From the NCBI GenBank assembly GCA_001769535.1, contig MEOH01000003.1, forward strand, positions 1 to 51,715: a stretch of 51,715 nucleotides of DNA. Direction: 5' to 3'. The notes beneath the pieces are model-generated. The model did no database searches, was not told the origin of the DNA, and saw only the letters and a program-made list of their open reading frames with translations. This document shows positions 26,628-35,299 of this stretch, piece after piece (the stretch's first letter is position 1; the number at the start of each line of letters is the position of its first letter). Position numbers and translations under genes: made by a program. This DNA comes from Bacteroidetes bacterium GWF2_38_335. GTDB lineage: Bacteria > Bacteroidota > Bacteroidia > Bacteroidales > GWF2-38-335.

Positions 26628-27653
26628 ATGTTTAAGCAGGATATATATATTTCATCTCCCGAAATCAGAACAGCTGAGCGGAAAATGTCTAATGACGACA
26701 TTTTTGAACTTGTAAAGAAAAATTACACCGGCGATAAAAGGGAACTGAAAAATATACTGCAGGGTATTAAAATGATTTTCAGATATTGCGATTCAAATAC
26801 CCGCTATTTCGGGACTGCCGAAAACAAAAAACCACTCGATTATTGCATTGACCCGGCTCTTTCCCTGATGAAAAAACACAATATTTTTCCTCAGGATATT
26901 GATCTGGTTGTTTATGGGGGCATTTTTCGTGAATATTTTGAACCTGCAACTGCTATGGAAGTTGCAGCAAAACTGGGTGTCCAGAAAGTCCATGCCTTTG
27001 ATGTAACCTCTGCCTGCTCTGGCTTTCTTCAATCTACCTATGTTGCCGCAACTTTGATGCAGAATGATCCGACAATTAACACCGCACTCATTTGTGCCGT
27101 CGATTTTCCTGAGGTTGCCATTGATTACGATATACAATCTTTTGATGAACTGGCTACTAAGGCAGCCGGACTGACCCTTGGCAGTGGTGGTGCTGCATGG
27201 TTTTTACAGAGGAAACCTTTTCAAAACGGCGGGGCAAAACTGCTCACCGCCCGAAATGTTTCCTTACCCCAGAACTATGAAATATGCCAAACACCCGTTT
27301 TTGGAAAGTTTAGATCACAAAATCGTGAATTGTTTGAGTTAGGAAGAAAACATGTGCCCGCTTTAATTCGTGAAATAACTTCTGACCTGGGATGGAAAAT
27401 TGAAGATGTGGATTACTTTGTATCACATCAGGCCGGAAAAAAGATCATTACCGAGCTGGTAAATGATTTGGGTGTGAGCATGAAAAAAGCTCCGGTTACC
27501 CATAACCTCTACGGAAACACCGTGAACATCACCATTCCCATGACCATGGACTTCCTGGTTAAAGAGGGAAATGTGAAAAAGGGAAACAAAATAATTATGA
27601 CCACCGTGGCAGCAGGGTTTACCATGGTTGCCCTGGCGGTTGAATGGTCCTGA
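26628..27653 (+). CDS. KAS III-like 3-oxoacyl-ACP synthase family protein
   Basis: 341 residues, thiolase fold. The catalytic triad of FabH-like enzymes is visible: Cys130 in VTSACSGFLQ, His267 in SHQAGKK, Asn297 in HNLYGNTVN. The oxyanion-type glycine motif LGSGGAAW (184-191) is present, and the C-terminus ends TTVAAGFTMVALAVEWS. FabH-like enzymes condense an acyl-CoA with a carrier-bound extender; homologues such as OleA make other lipids. The sequence is not a close textbook FabH, so a specialised lipid or secondary-metabolite role is plausible. It overlaps the possible start of the downstream sulfotransferase gene, which suggests a shared pathway. Confidence 0.82.
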   Translation: MFKQDIYISSPEIRTAERKMSNDDIFELVKKNYTGDKRELKNILQGIKMIFRYCDSNTRYFGTAENKKPLDYCIDPALSLMKKHNIFPQDIDLVVYGGIFREYFEPATAMEVAAKLGVQKVHAFDVTSACSGFLQSTYVAATLMQNDPTINTALICAVDFPEVAIDYDIQSFDELATKAAGLTLGSGGAAWFLQRKPFQNGGAKLLTARNVSLPQNYEICQTPVFGKFRSQNRELFELGRKHVPALIREITSDLGWKIEDVDYFVSHQAGKKIITELVNDLGVSMKKAPVTHNLYGNTVNITIPMTMDFLVKEGNVKKGNKIIMTTVAAGFTMVALAVEWS

Positions 27654-27655
27654 TA

Positions 27656-28729
27656 ATGAAACGAAATTTCGAATTTCTGAATGTTTATTTCCGCACTTTT
27701 GGCTTCAAACCTAAGTTTATATTTTTTTTGTTATTCAGACTTTTTTTCAGGACTTTCATTGAAATCTCCTGTTTTTTTGACAGGATTTTCTTTTCAGATT
27801 CTAAAAAACAAAAGCTGAAAAATCCGGTTTTTATCATGGGACATCCCCGCAGCGGGACTACCTTTTTACATAGGTTTATTGCTGAAAACAATTCCTCTTT
27901 CAGGGGAATAAAACTATGGGAATTATTGATCCCGTCTATATTTGCAAGAAACCTTATTTCTCCTCTCTTTAAAATGTTTCCTTCACTCACTAAGAAGAAA
28001 CTTTATGATCCTGCGATTCATAAAACCGGTTTTATGTTTGAAGAAACCGATGATGCAGCCGTGTTTTTCAGGTATTTCGACGGATTGTTTTACTGGCTTT
28101 TTGTTTCAGCATGGAAAAAAAATCCAACAAGAAACATTGAGCAGGAACTGAAGAAAATTGCCGGAAATGAAAAAAATATCAGGTTTTTAAACGTTTTATA
28201 CCGGAAACACATGCTGAATGACAACCGGCGGCTCATTTCAAAATCTTTTTCTTTTATTTTCAATTTAGAGGAGATCAAAAAAAGCAATCCCGATGCAAAA
28301 TTTATTTTTATGGTCCGCGACCCCATGGAAACAATTCCTTCGGCTATGTCGCTCGAGCGGAGCATACAAAATCAGCTGAATGGCTTTTCCGGACTAAAAA
28401 AAGAAAAACAGCTTGCGTATTTTGGAATTGTTTATCAGGCATCACAATTCTTTTACAAATCCTTTGAAGAAATTATTAAAAATAAAGAGGATTCCATTCT
28501 GGTAATCACTTATAACCGTTTAAAAATGAATTTTGGGGAAACCATGAAGGAAATTATTGGTTTTACGGGAATGGATTGTGATGAGCAATTCCTTGACAAA
28601 ATAAAAGAGCAGGAAGCCAGACAGAAATCATTTGCATCGGAGCATAAATATTCTCCGGAGGAGTTTGGATTATCAGAAGAAATGATCAAAAGGGATTTTG
28701 ATTTCATTTACAGGAAGTATAATTTTTGA
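27656..28729 (+). CDS. sulfotransferase family protein (PAPS-dependent)
   Basis: 357 residues from the ATG at 27656 (MKRNFEFLN); an in-frame ATG four codons upstream overlaps the previous gene. The 5'-phosphosulfate loop is PVFIMGHPRSGTTFLHRF (about 57-74) and the 3'-phosphate motif is FMVRDPMETIPSAMSLERS (about 220). The N-terminal 50 residues are hydrophobic and aromatic, suggesting membrane association. These enzymes move sulfate from PAPS to a hydroxyl or amine. The acceptor is unknown; the coupled KAS III-like gene suggests a lipid. Relatives with the same fold transfer to many acceptors, so the substrate is speculative. Confidence 0.82.
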   Translation: MKRNFEFLNVYFRTFGFKPKFIFFLLFRLFFRTFIEISCFFDRIFFSDSKKQKLKNPVFIMGHPRSGTTFLHRFIAENNSSFRGIKLWELLIPSIFARNLISPLFKMFPSLTKKKLYDPAIHKTGFMFEETDDAAVFFRYFDGLFYWLFVSAWKKNPTRNIEQELKKIAGNEKNIRFLNVLYRKHMLNDNRRLISKSFSFIFNLEEIKKSNPDAKFIFMVRDPMETIPSAMSLERSIQNQLNGFSGLKKEKQLAYFGIVYQASQFFYKSFEEIIKNKEDSILVITYNRLKMNFGETMKEIIGFTGMDCDEQFLDKIKEQEARQKSFASEHKYSPEEFGLSEEMIKRDFDFIYRKYNF

Positions 28730-28753
28730 TTCTGAATGAGGATGCTTTCTCTA

Positions 28754-29620
28754 TTAAGCAACAATCAAATTCAATGCAGCTGGGTTTAAACTAATTTTAA
28801 TATCTCCATCCACGACAAAGGGTTCGCCGTCGGCATGAAATTCCATTTTTCGCTGATTTCTGATAATAAATTGCGTACCTTTTATATAATGGATATGTTT
28901 TGATTCATGAATGGTGCCGTTAAAAAGTCTGTAAACAAGTACCGGAATATGAATCAGTAAAAATGGTTTAAGAATTACCAATTCCATTACTCCGTCATTT
29001 AATGAAGATTCAGGAGAGATCAGTGCTTTGTTTCCCCATTGATTTGAGTTGGCAAAACTCAGCAGAAATGCTTTTGTGGAGAGTTCATTGTTCTCAGTTT
29101 CAATAGTGTAATTTGCTGATTTGTAAGAAAAAAACTCAGATATTATAATTCTCAGGTATGAAAAAAAACCTCTTTTTTTTGATTTGGAAAAAAGATTTGC
29201 AATATGCGCATCAAATCCGGTTCCCGACATATTAACTGAAATTCTGTCATTAATACTGATGGTATCTGCTTTAATGGTTTTTCCGCTATAAACCAATTTA
29301 ATTGCGTCTATTGGATTTGTTGGTATTTTCAGAAATCTGGCAAGTCCGTTTCCCGATCCTGTTGGGATTATTCCCATTTCAATACTGGTTCCAGACAGGG
29401 CAGAAGCCACTTCATTGACTGTTCCGTCGCCGCCAACAGCCACAACGATTTCTGCTCCGTTTTTTACAGAATCTTCGGTAATTTTTTTTGCATGATTGCA
29501 GTATTCAGTGGTTTTAATTGAAATTTCATAACCTTCGGGAGATAAACTGCTGATTAGTTTTTGCAAATCAGTTTTTTTTCTCCCTGAAACAGGATTGATT
29601 ATGAAAACAACTTTTTTCAT
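28754..29620 (-). CDS. diacylglycerol/lipid kinase family protein
   Basis: 288 residues. Contains the DAGK catalytic motifs in order: INPVSGRKK at the N-terminus, VAVGGDGTVNEVASAL (about 60-75), PTGSGNGLARFL (about 87-98), and the ADGEPF segment near the C-terminus. It is of the DgkB/YegS/BmrU type, soluble or peripheral on the inner membrane, phosphorylating diacylglycerol or a related lipid with ATP. Its start overlaps the stop of the upstream LTA-synthase-like gene by four bases (ATGA), so translation is coupled. In Firmicutes the DAG released by LtaS is recycled by DgkB, a suggestive parallel. Confidence 0.88.
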   Translation of the reverse strand: MKKVVFIINPVSGRKKTDLQKLISSLSPEGYEISIKTTEYCNHAKKITEDSVKNGAEIVVAVGGDGTVNEVASALSGTSIEMGIIPTGSGNGLARFLKIPTNPIDAIKLVYSGKTIKADTISINDRISVNMSGTGFDAHIANLFSKSKKRGFFSYLRIIISEFFSYKSANYTIETENNELSTKAFLLSFANSNQWGNKALISPESSLNDGVMELVILKPFLLIHIPVLVYRLFNGTIHESKHIHYIKGTQFIIRNQRKMEFHADGEPFVVDGDIKISLNPAALNLIVA

Positions 29621-31536
29621 TTGGAATCGGGAACCATTTTGTTGTCAAGCATCCTGGTGTTATAAACCTGAATAACAGCTTTAAGGAATGTTTCCATTTT
29701 GTCTTTGATGGCAGTTTTTTCGTTCATCAGATTATTATCCAGATTATAATCATCAATGCCCCATAAAGCAAGGCAGTTTTCCCCGTCGAAGGTAATCATG
29801 TAACCATCTTTCTGCATTTGGTAGTACTCATTAATATATTGCAGTGCAAACTTTGGACTTTTTGCATTAAAAACGGAATTTCCAAAACAAAGAAACCTGC
29901 CATTATAATTGAGGTAATCAAGAACTGAGGGGGCAATATCACATTGTTGTGCAATTTCGGTTCTTTTTCCTTTGAGCAGGGAGTCGGCAGGATGGAAAAA
30001 CGCTATTGGAATCCTGAAATTTCCCATTTGCTTATAATATTCGGGTTTGATTGCCTGACCAGTATGATCGGCCACTAAAACAAACAAGGTGTTTTTAAAC
30101 CAGTCTGTTTTCGATGCTTTTTCAAAAAACTTTTCAAGAGCAAAATCTGAATATTCTATTACTCTGGTAATATTTACAGGGCCTTCCTTAAATTTATCTT
30201 CATAGCGATCGGGGACAGTATAGGGATGGTGCGAGGATAAAGTAAAAACCGAACTGAAAAAAGGCTGTTTGAAACTGCTGAGTTTATCGCAAAAATATTG
30301 AAGATATTCTTCATCAAAAATACCCCAATTGCCATCAAAATCCCTGTCTTTTTCAGGATATTCATTTGAACCGTAATATTCTTCAAATCCTGCAATTTTA
30401 ACGAAATCATCAAAACCCATTGTTCCGTTTTTGCCTCCGTGAAAAAAGGATGTGTGGTAACCTTTTTCTTTTAAAACAGAAGCCAGACTGCTGATCTTGT
30501 TTACCGAGAATTGAGAGGATACATAGGAATTGCTCATGAGGGAAGGTATCCCTGAAAAAATTGCAGGTAAAGCTTCAATGGATCTTTTTCCATTGGCAAA
30601 TCCATTGGTGAAAACCAGTGATTTGGATAACAACGAGTCAAGAAAAGGAGTGTATCCTTTACTTTTAGTGATATAACTGACATATTCCTGAGAGAAACTT
30701 TCAAGAATAATAATTACTACATTATGGTATTTAAATTCTCCTGTGTTGTTGTATTCTGTCAAGGGGTTAAAATATTTGTATTCTTCACCATTGTTGAAGT
30801 ACTTAACCCGCTCAAGATCGGCTTTGTTGATGGTCCGGATTATCGTAAAAGGAGTGTTGAGAACAAGCGGAATATATTTAACCTCAACATATTTTGCTGA
30901 GCTCAAAATGTTCAGCGGTTGCACTCTAAGCCCCCTTGAAATGGTTATCAAAACGGCAAAAACCCCCAACATTATTAATGTCTGCATTCCTGAAAGGGAA
31001 AGTCTTCTTTTTAACGAAGATTTATTAGGTTCTTCAGGAATAGCTTTAAGTTTTGGATATAGGTACCAGGTTGCAACAATTAATCCAATCCAGATAAGCA
31101 AAATATACCAAAAGCCTTTAAGAAATTCAGGGAGCAGGTTTCCGGTTTCTCCTCCGCCAGCATTCAGAAAGTCCAAAATGTCAGATGTGGATCTTTTGAA
31201 ATTAAATCTGAAATACTCTGAATCAATGAAATTTACAAGGATAAGTAATGAATTTATGACAGTGTAAAGAATTTTTAAAGACAACTGATATGACTTACGG
31301 TTTTTGAAATTTCCGGGCATCAGACTCATAAAGATAAAAGGGAAGTTGAAAGCCAGTATTACATAAACATCATATTGAAGTCCGAAATATAGAACCTTTA
31401 TACTTTCAAAAAAAGAGATATCTGAAAAATAGTTGTAATTAAGAATGAAAAAGAAAATTCTTGACAATTCAAATAATGCCAACAGAATAAGAAATCTGTA
31501 AAAAAATGCTTTAATATGCGGAAAATAATACTTCAT
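29617..31536 (-). CDS. LTA synthase family phosphoglycerol/phosphoethanolamine-type transferase
   Basis: 639 residues. Five N-terminal membrane segments (about 10-33, 45-75, 88-105, 140-160, 183-200) precede a large periplasmic sulfatase-fold domain. Metal and active-site motifs: ILESFS (Glu279), NGKRSIEALPAI (Ser319), SSHHPY (about 436) and VADHTG (Asp490, His491). In Gram-positive LtaS the nucleophile is Thr in GKTS; here that position is Arg and the neighbouring Ser319 is the probable nucleophile. The family hydrolyses phosphatidylglycerol-type lipids and moves the head group to a glycan or lipid. Coupled by ATGA overlap to a DAG-kinase-like gene. The exact donor and acceptor are unknown. 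Confidence 0.85.
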   Translation of the reverse strand: MKYYFPHIKAFFYRFLILLALFELSRIFFFILNYNYFSDISFFESIKVLYFGLQYDVYVILAFNFPFIFMSLMPGNFKNRKSYQLSLKILYTVINSLLILVNFIDSEYFRFNFKRSTSDILDFLNAGGGETGNLLPEFLKGFWYILLIWIGLIVATWYLYPKLKAIPEEPNKSSLKRRLSLSGMQTLIMLGVFAVLITISRGLRVQPLNILSSAKYVEVKYIPLVLNTPFTIIRTINKADLERVKYFNNGEEYKYFNPLTEYNNTGEFKYHNVVIIILESFSQEYVSYITKSKGYTPFLDSLLSKSLVFTNGFANGKRSIEALPAIFSGIPSLMSNSYVSSQFSVNKISSLASVLKEKGYHTSFFHGGKNGTMGFDDFVKIAGFEEYYGSNEYPEKDRDFDGNWGIFDEEYLQYFCDKLSSFKQPFFSSVFTLSSHHPYTVPDRYEDKFKEGPVNITRVIEYSDFALEKFFEKASKTDWFKNTLFVLVADHTGQAIKPEYYKQMGNFRIPIAFFHPADSLLKGKRTEIAQQCDIAPSVLDYLNYNGRFLCFGNSVFNAKSPKFALQYINEYYQMQKDGYMITFDGENCLALWGIDDYNLDNNLMNEKTAIKDKMETFLKAVIQVYNTRMLDNKMVPDSK

Positions 31537-31552
31537 TCAGATATAAAAAGAA

Positions 31553-31580
31553 AAAGAGCTGCTTGGGAAAACAGCTCTTT
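31553..31580 (-). terminator. terminator of the Ig-like lipoprotein gene
   Basis: Nine-base stem (AAAGAGCTG, 31553-31561, with 31572-31580), 10-base loop, followed on the minus strand by CTTTTTCTTTTT. It lies between the lipoprotein stop at 31600 and the start of the LTA-synthase-like gene. Confidence 0.8.
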
Positions 31581-31599
31581 AATATAAAGTAATGTTGTT

Positions 31600-32352
31600 T
31601 TATTGTTTTACGTAAATTTCCTCATAATTGACAGCAGGTGCCCAGGTAACATCTTCAACCAGTACTACGTCAGCTAAAGTTGATTTACTCATACTAAATT
31701 TGATGTTCATTGTAATATCAGAGCCTGAAATAACAAGTTCTGAAAGATGTTCGCCTTCAGTGGTTTTTCTGCCAACAACACGGTACCAGTATCCATCGGT
31801 ATCTCTGAAAACATCCTGGCTTAAAACAATAATTTTCTTTGTTACGGTAGATGGTGAATCATCTACGTCATCAGGTTGAATTTCAGCATTTATTCCTAAG
31901 TTTAATGCGCAAAAATTAGAAAATTTAAGGAAGTGGTTTTCTGTATTTGAAGGTTTTGGAGTTGTGTTGTATGTGGTATCAAGACTAGCTCCGAAATATT
32001 TACTTACGCCATAAGCAAGGCAATAAGTTTCAATGGTATTTTTTACATTTACCGTTCTGGAAACAGATGCACTGTTGCCTTCATCATCGGTTACGGTGTA
32101 AACAAGTTCGTATTCTCCTCTTTTATCTTCGTCAAATGATCCAAATTCTGTAGTTACACTGGATGTGATATCACCGTCTTTATTGTCTTCCGCGGTATAT
32201 CCCGGTTCAGCGTACGCATCATTCAGTGTATGAATATAAGGATTGTCACCGATAAGAAATATTTTAGGTGCTATTTCATCCTTTTGCTTGCATCCGGAAA
32301 TTAACAGTCCGGCTACAATAACCATAAACAGTACATTCAGAAGATTTTTCAT
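31600..32352 (-). CDS. lipoprotein with DUF5011-type Ig-like domain
   Basis: 250 residues from the ATG at 32352, chosen because it gives a good lipoprotein signal (MKNLLNVLFMVIVAGLLISGCKQ, lipobox LISGC); the open frame continues upstream but codes for improbable sequence. Residues about 35-105 form an Ig-like domain of the cadherin-like DUF5011 kind (AYAEPGYTAEDNKDGDITSSV ... YELVYTVTDDEGNSASVSRTV). The C-terminal 140 residues are unrecognised and beta-rich. It is likely an outer-membrane-anchored surface lipoprotein, perhaps part of a carbohydrate-binding or surface complex, but no SusCD pair is nearby. It has its own terminator. Confidence 0.75.
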   Translation of the reverse strand: MKNLLNVLFMVIVAGLLISGCKQKDEIAPKIFLIGDNPYIHTLNDAYAEPGYTAEDNKDGDITSSVTTEFGSFDEDKRGEYELVYTVTDDEGNSASVSRTVNVKNTIETYCLAYGVSKYFGASLDTTYNTTPKPSNTENHFLKFSNFCALNLGINAEIQPDDVDDSPSTVTKKIIVLSQDVFRDTDGYWYRVVGRKTTEGEHLSELVISGSDITMNIKFSMSKSTLADVVLVEDVTWAPAVNYEEIYVKQ

Positions 32353-32829
32353 TGCAATTGTTGAATTTAAGTTATACAAAACATGGTAAAAATACATAAT
32401 ATTTTTAAAAAATGAACGAAAAAGTAAAAAATACACATAATTAGCCCGAAAATATGGTTTTGTAAGATGAACAAATAGGGAAAAAATGAGATTTTGAATT
32501 CCTGTCAAAAAATAATGTGCCCTGCATGTACGGTCTTGCCTCTGCAAGACCTCATAGTATATTTAAGAATTAAAGAAGCCAAAAACAAAATCTCCTTTAA
32601 TGAGAAAATGATCCGTAAAACCTTTTTTTTTGTGATAGTTATTACTTATATTTATTAAAATATTATTGACTAAAACGCAAAATATTTCCATGAATACAGT
32701 TATTTATATGACGTGTTAAAAAATACTGTTTTTAAACAAGGCAATCAATGAATAATATCATAGTCTGTTTTTTGTGATGAACATATATATTATATACATT
32801 TGCTACTCTAAAAAATAATTCATTTCGTT
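32353..32829. other. divergent noncoding gap
   Basis: AT-rich region between the lipoprotein start and mce. It contains an orphan hairpin (GGTCTTGC 32532-32539, loop CTCT, GCAAGACC 32544-32551) with no T-run, and the mce promoter at its right end. Nothing else was recognised. Confidence 0.7.
32771..32802 (+). promoter_or_regulatory. promoter of the methylmalonyl-CoA decarboxylase operon
   Basis: TTTG at 32771-32774 and TACATTTG at 32795-32802, 20 bases apart. This matches the Bacteroidota -33 TTG / -7 TAnnTTTG pattern with normal spacing. The box ends 27 bases before the mce ATG. Confidence 0.65.
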
Positions 32830-33240
32830 ATGAAACCTACTCACATTGAACACATTGGAATTGCAGTTACAAATCTGGACGAGGCGATAAAATACTATGA
32901 GGGTATTTTGGGTTTGAAATGTTACGCAGTCGAAGAGGTTAAAGACCAGAAAGTTAAAACTGCTTTTTTTATGGTTGGCCAGACTAAAATCGAATTGCTT
33001 GAATCTACTGATCCTGAAGGTCCCATTGGCAAGTTTCTTGAAAAAAGAGGAGAGGGGATCCATCACATTGCATTTGCTGTAAATGATATTGAGAGCAAGC
33101 TTGCTGGTTTACAGGAAAAAGGAATCAAACTTATTGATACAACCCCAAGAAAAGGTGCCGAAGGTTTGGATATTGCTTTTCTGCATCCCAAATCCACGTT
33201 TGGAGTACTAACTGAAATCTGTGAAAACAAGAAGAAATAA
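32830..33240 (+). CDS. mce: methylmalonyl-CoA epimerase
   Basis: 136 residues, glyoxalase/vicinal-oxygen-chelate fold, usual length. Metal-ligand positions are visible: His8 (HIEHIGIAV), His78/79 (GEGIHHIAF) and Glu129 (LTEIC). It interconverts the (R) and (S) forms of methylmalonyl-CoA, linking methylmalonyl-CoA mutase to the decarboxylase encoded next door. It is first in the operon, 29 bases before mmdA. Confidence 0.95.
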   Translation: MKPTHIEHIGIAVTNLDEAIKYYEGILGLKCYAVEEVKDQKVKTAFFMVGQTKIELLESTDPEGPIGKFLEKRGEGIHHIAFAVNDIESKLAGLQEKGIKLIDTTPRKGAEGLDIAFLHPKSTFGVLTEICENKKK

Positions 33241-33269
33241 AATAATCTGAATTAATATAAAAGTATAAA

Positions 33270-34829
33270 ATGCCCATCGAAGATAAAATCAAACAACTGG
33301 TTGCACTACGTGCTGAAGCTCGTTTAGGCGGAGGAGAAAAAAGAATTGAATCACAGCACGGCAAAGGAAAACTAACTGCCAGAGAGCGCCTTGAATTATT
33401 GCTTGATGAAGGTTCTTTTGAAGAATTTGATATGTTTGTTCGTCACCGCTGTAATAATTTCGGACTCGAAAAGGAAAGTTATCCCGGAGATGGTGTAGTA
33501 ACTGGGTTTGGGACGATTGAAGGCAGGCTTGTTTATGTGTTTTCCCAGGATTTTACAGTTTTTGGAGGATCACTCTCTGAAATGTTTGCAAAGAAAATTT
33601 GCAAAGTAATGGAAATGGCTATGAAAATGGGTGCTCCGGTTATCGGAATCAACGACAGTGGCGGCGCCCGTATCCAGGAAGGTGTAATGAGTCTGGCCGG
33701 TTATGCCGATATTTTCCAGCAAAACATCAATGCGTCAGGTGTCATTCCACAAATTTCTGCAATATTTGGTCCGTGCGCCGGCGGAGCAGTTTATTCTCCG
33801 GCTTTGACCGACTTTAATATCATGTCTAAGGATACCAGTTATATGTTTGTAACCGGACCAAAAGTTGTGAAGAGCGTTACCGGTGAAACGGTTACTACCG
33901 AAGAACTTGGTGGTGCAAAAGTACACAGTACCAAATCAGGAGTTGCTCATTTTGTATCTGATAATGAGCAAGAAGGAATTAAGTTAATAAGAAAACTGGT
34001 TACTTATCTTCCCCAAAACAATATGGAAGATCCTCCACTTGTTGCATGCACCGATCCGGTTAACCGTAAAGAGAAAGCCCTCAATGAAATTATTCCGGAT
34101 AACCCCAATAAACCCTACGATATTAAGAAAGTAATAGAGTTGATTGTTGATGACAGGGATTTTCTTGAAGTACACAAAGATTTTGCACCAAATATTGTTA
34201 CTGCATTTGCCAGATTTAATGGCATGTCGGTGGGCGTAGTTGCCAACCAGCCGGCTTTTCTTGCTGGTGTTCTGGATATTAATGCATCCCGCAAGGCAGC
34301 AAGGTTTGTCAGGTTCTGTGATGCATTTAATATTCCCCTTGTTACTTTGGTTGATGTGCCCGGATTTCTTCCAGGTACTGCTCAGGAATACGGAGGAATT
34401 ATCCTGCATGGCGCAAAACTCCTTTATGCATATGGTGAAGCAACCGTGCCAAAAGTATGCGTAACACTGCGGAAATCATACGGAGGTGCGCATGACGTCA
34501 TGAGTTCCAAACAACTCAGGGGTGATATTAATTATGCGTGGCCATCGGCTGAAATAGCTGTTATGGGACCGAAAGGAGCCATTGAAGTTTTGGAGGGAAA
34601 AGCGATTTCTCAAATTAAAGATCCCGTTGAATTAAATAAATTCATTGCCGAAAAAGAAGAAGAATACAGGGTGAAATTTGCAAATCCATATAATGCCGCC
34701 AGCGTTGGATTTATTGATGATGTGATTATTCCTGAAAACACAAGAATCAGGATTATTAAAGCACTGATGTCACTGGCTACAAAAAAGGACGTGAATCCGC
34801 CTAAAAAACACTCAAATATTCCATTATAA
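33270..34829 (+). CDS. mmdA: methylmalonyl-CoA decarboxylase / acyl-CoA carboxylase carboxyltransferase subunit
   Basis: 519 residues, whole carboxyltransferase with both crotonase-like halves. Motifs: [71 protein letters not shown], then [16 protein letters not shown] and [10 protein letters not shown] in the second half. It moves the carboxyl group between methylmalonyl-CoA and the biotin carrier. With an OadB-type pump encoded downstream, the expected role is Na+-pumping decarboxylation to propionyl-CoA, not ATP-dependent carboxylation; no biotin carboxylase gene is present. Confidence 0.93.
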   Translation: MPIEDKIKQLVALRAEARLGGGEKRIESQHGKGKLTARERLELLLDEGSFEEFDMFVRHRCNNFGLEKESYPGDGVVTGFGTIEGRLVYVFSQDFTVFGGSLSEMFAKKICKVMEMAMKMGAPVIGINDSGGARIQEGVMSLAGYADIFQQNINASGVIPQISAIFGPCAGGAVYSPALTDFNIMSKDTSYMFVTGPKVVKSVTGETVTTEELGGAKVHSTKSGVAHFVSDNEQEGIKLIRKLVTYLPQNNMEDPPLVACTDPVNRKEKALNEIIPDNPNKPYDIKKVIELIVDDRDFLEVHKDFAPNIVTAFARFNGMSVGVVANQPAFLAGVLDINASRKAARFVRFCDAFNIPLVTLVDVPGFLPGTAQEYGGIILHGAKLLYAYGEATVPKVCVTLRKSYGGAHDVMSSKQLRGDINYAWPSAEIAVMGPKGAIEVLEGKAISQIKDPVELNKFIAEKEEEYRVKFANPYNAASVGFIDDVIIPENTRIRIIKALMSLATKKDVNPPKKHSNIPL

Positions 34830-34841
34830 TTCGGGTAACTT

Positions 34842-35273
34842 ATGAATTCAAAACATGAACAGGCAATATCAGAAGTAACCATGGAAGATAATGTAAAGGA
34901 TACAAAAGAAAAAATGGCAATGGCAACATTGGCTTTACATCTGTCATCAGACCAGAATGGAATTAATGAAAAGATTGCTGCGTGTGCACTTTCACTACAC
35001 CTTAATTCGGGTTGCAGTCAAAATGAAGAAATCGCCCTTGCAGCTCTTGCAATGTATCTTGAAAATTCAGGAAGAAAAATTACAAGTGAGGAAATGGCAG
35101 TCATGGCACTGACAATCTTCCTTGGAAAAGAGGAATTTGAAAAATCTCAGGTTTTATTTAACAGACCTGCAGGTATTCAGGTTAGTCAGTGGAATTCAAA
35201 GCCCTTTATGATGCGACAGGTTCCGCAAAGAATACCCGGATACCACCCATATTCAAATTACAAGAGATTTTAA
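34842..35273 (+). CDS. unknown helical-repeat protein in the mmd operon
   Basis: 143 residues, no signal peptide or membrane segment. Residues about 20-105 hold four similar helices of about 20 residues with the pattern (E/K)(E/K)(M/I)Axx(A)LxxxL: KEKMAMATLALHL, EKIAACALSLHL, EEIALAALAMYL, EEMAVMALTIFL. The C-terminal 35 residues are Pro/Arg/Tyr-rich and probably extended. It lies between mmdA (12 bases upstream) and the biotin carrier (26 bases downstream), so it is very likely an accessory or structural part of the decarboxylase. I do not recognise the family. Confidence 0.7.
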   Translation: MNSKHEQAISEVTMEDNVKDTKEKMAMATLALHLSSDQNGINEKIAACALSLHLNSGCSQNEEIALAALAMYLENSGRKITSEEMAVMALTIFLGKEEFEKSQVLFNRPAGIQVSQWNSKPFMMRQVPQRIPGYHPYSNYKRF

Positions 35274-35299
35274 TAATAACCAATAATAGCAAAATTAAA

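Noticed and set aside
32353-32547. Extension of the Ig-like lipoprotein to the upstream start at 32547
   Set aside because: The extra 65 residues are not protein-like and would hide a textbook lipoprotein signal peptide.
33270-34829. Propionyl-CoA carboxylase beta subunit instead of methylmalonyl-CoA decarboxylase
   Set aside because: The catalytic domain is the same, but no biotin carboxylase is present and an OadB pump and small OadG-like subunit are in the operon.
35189-35299. Earlier start for the biotin carrier protein
   Set aside because: It would overlap the preceding gene by 85 bases and add sequence unlike any carrier protein; the ATG at 35300 gives the family's normal start.
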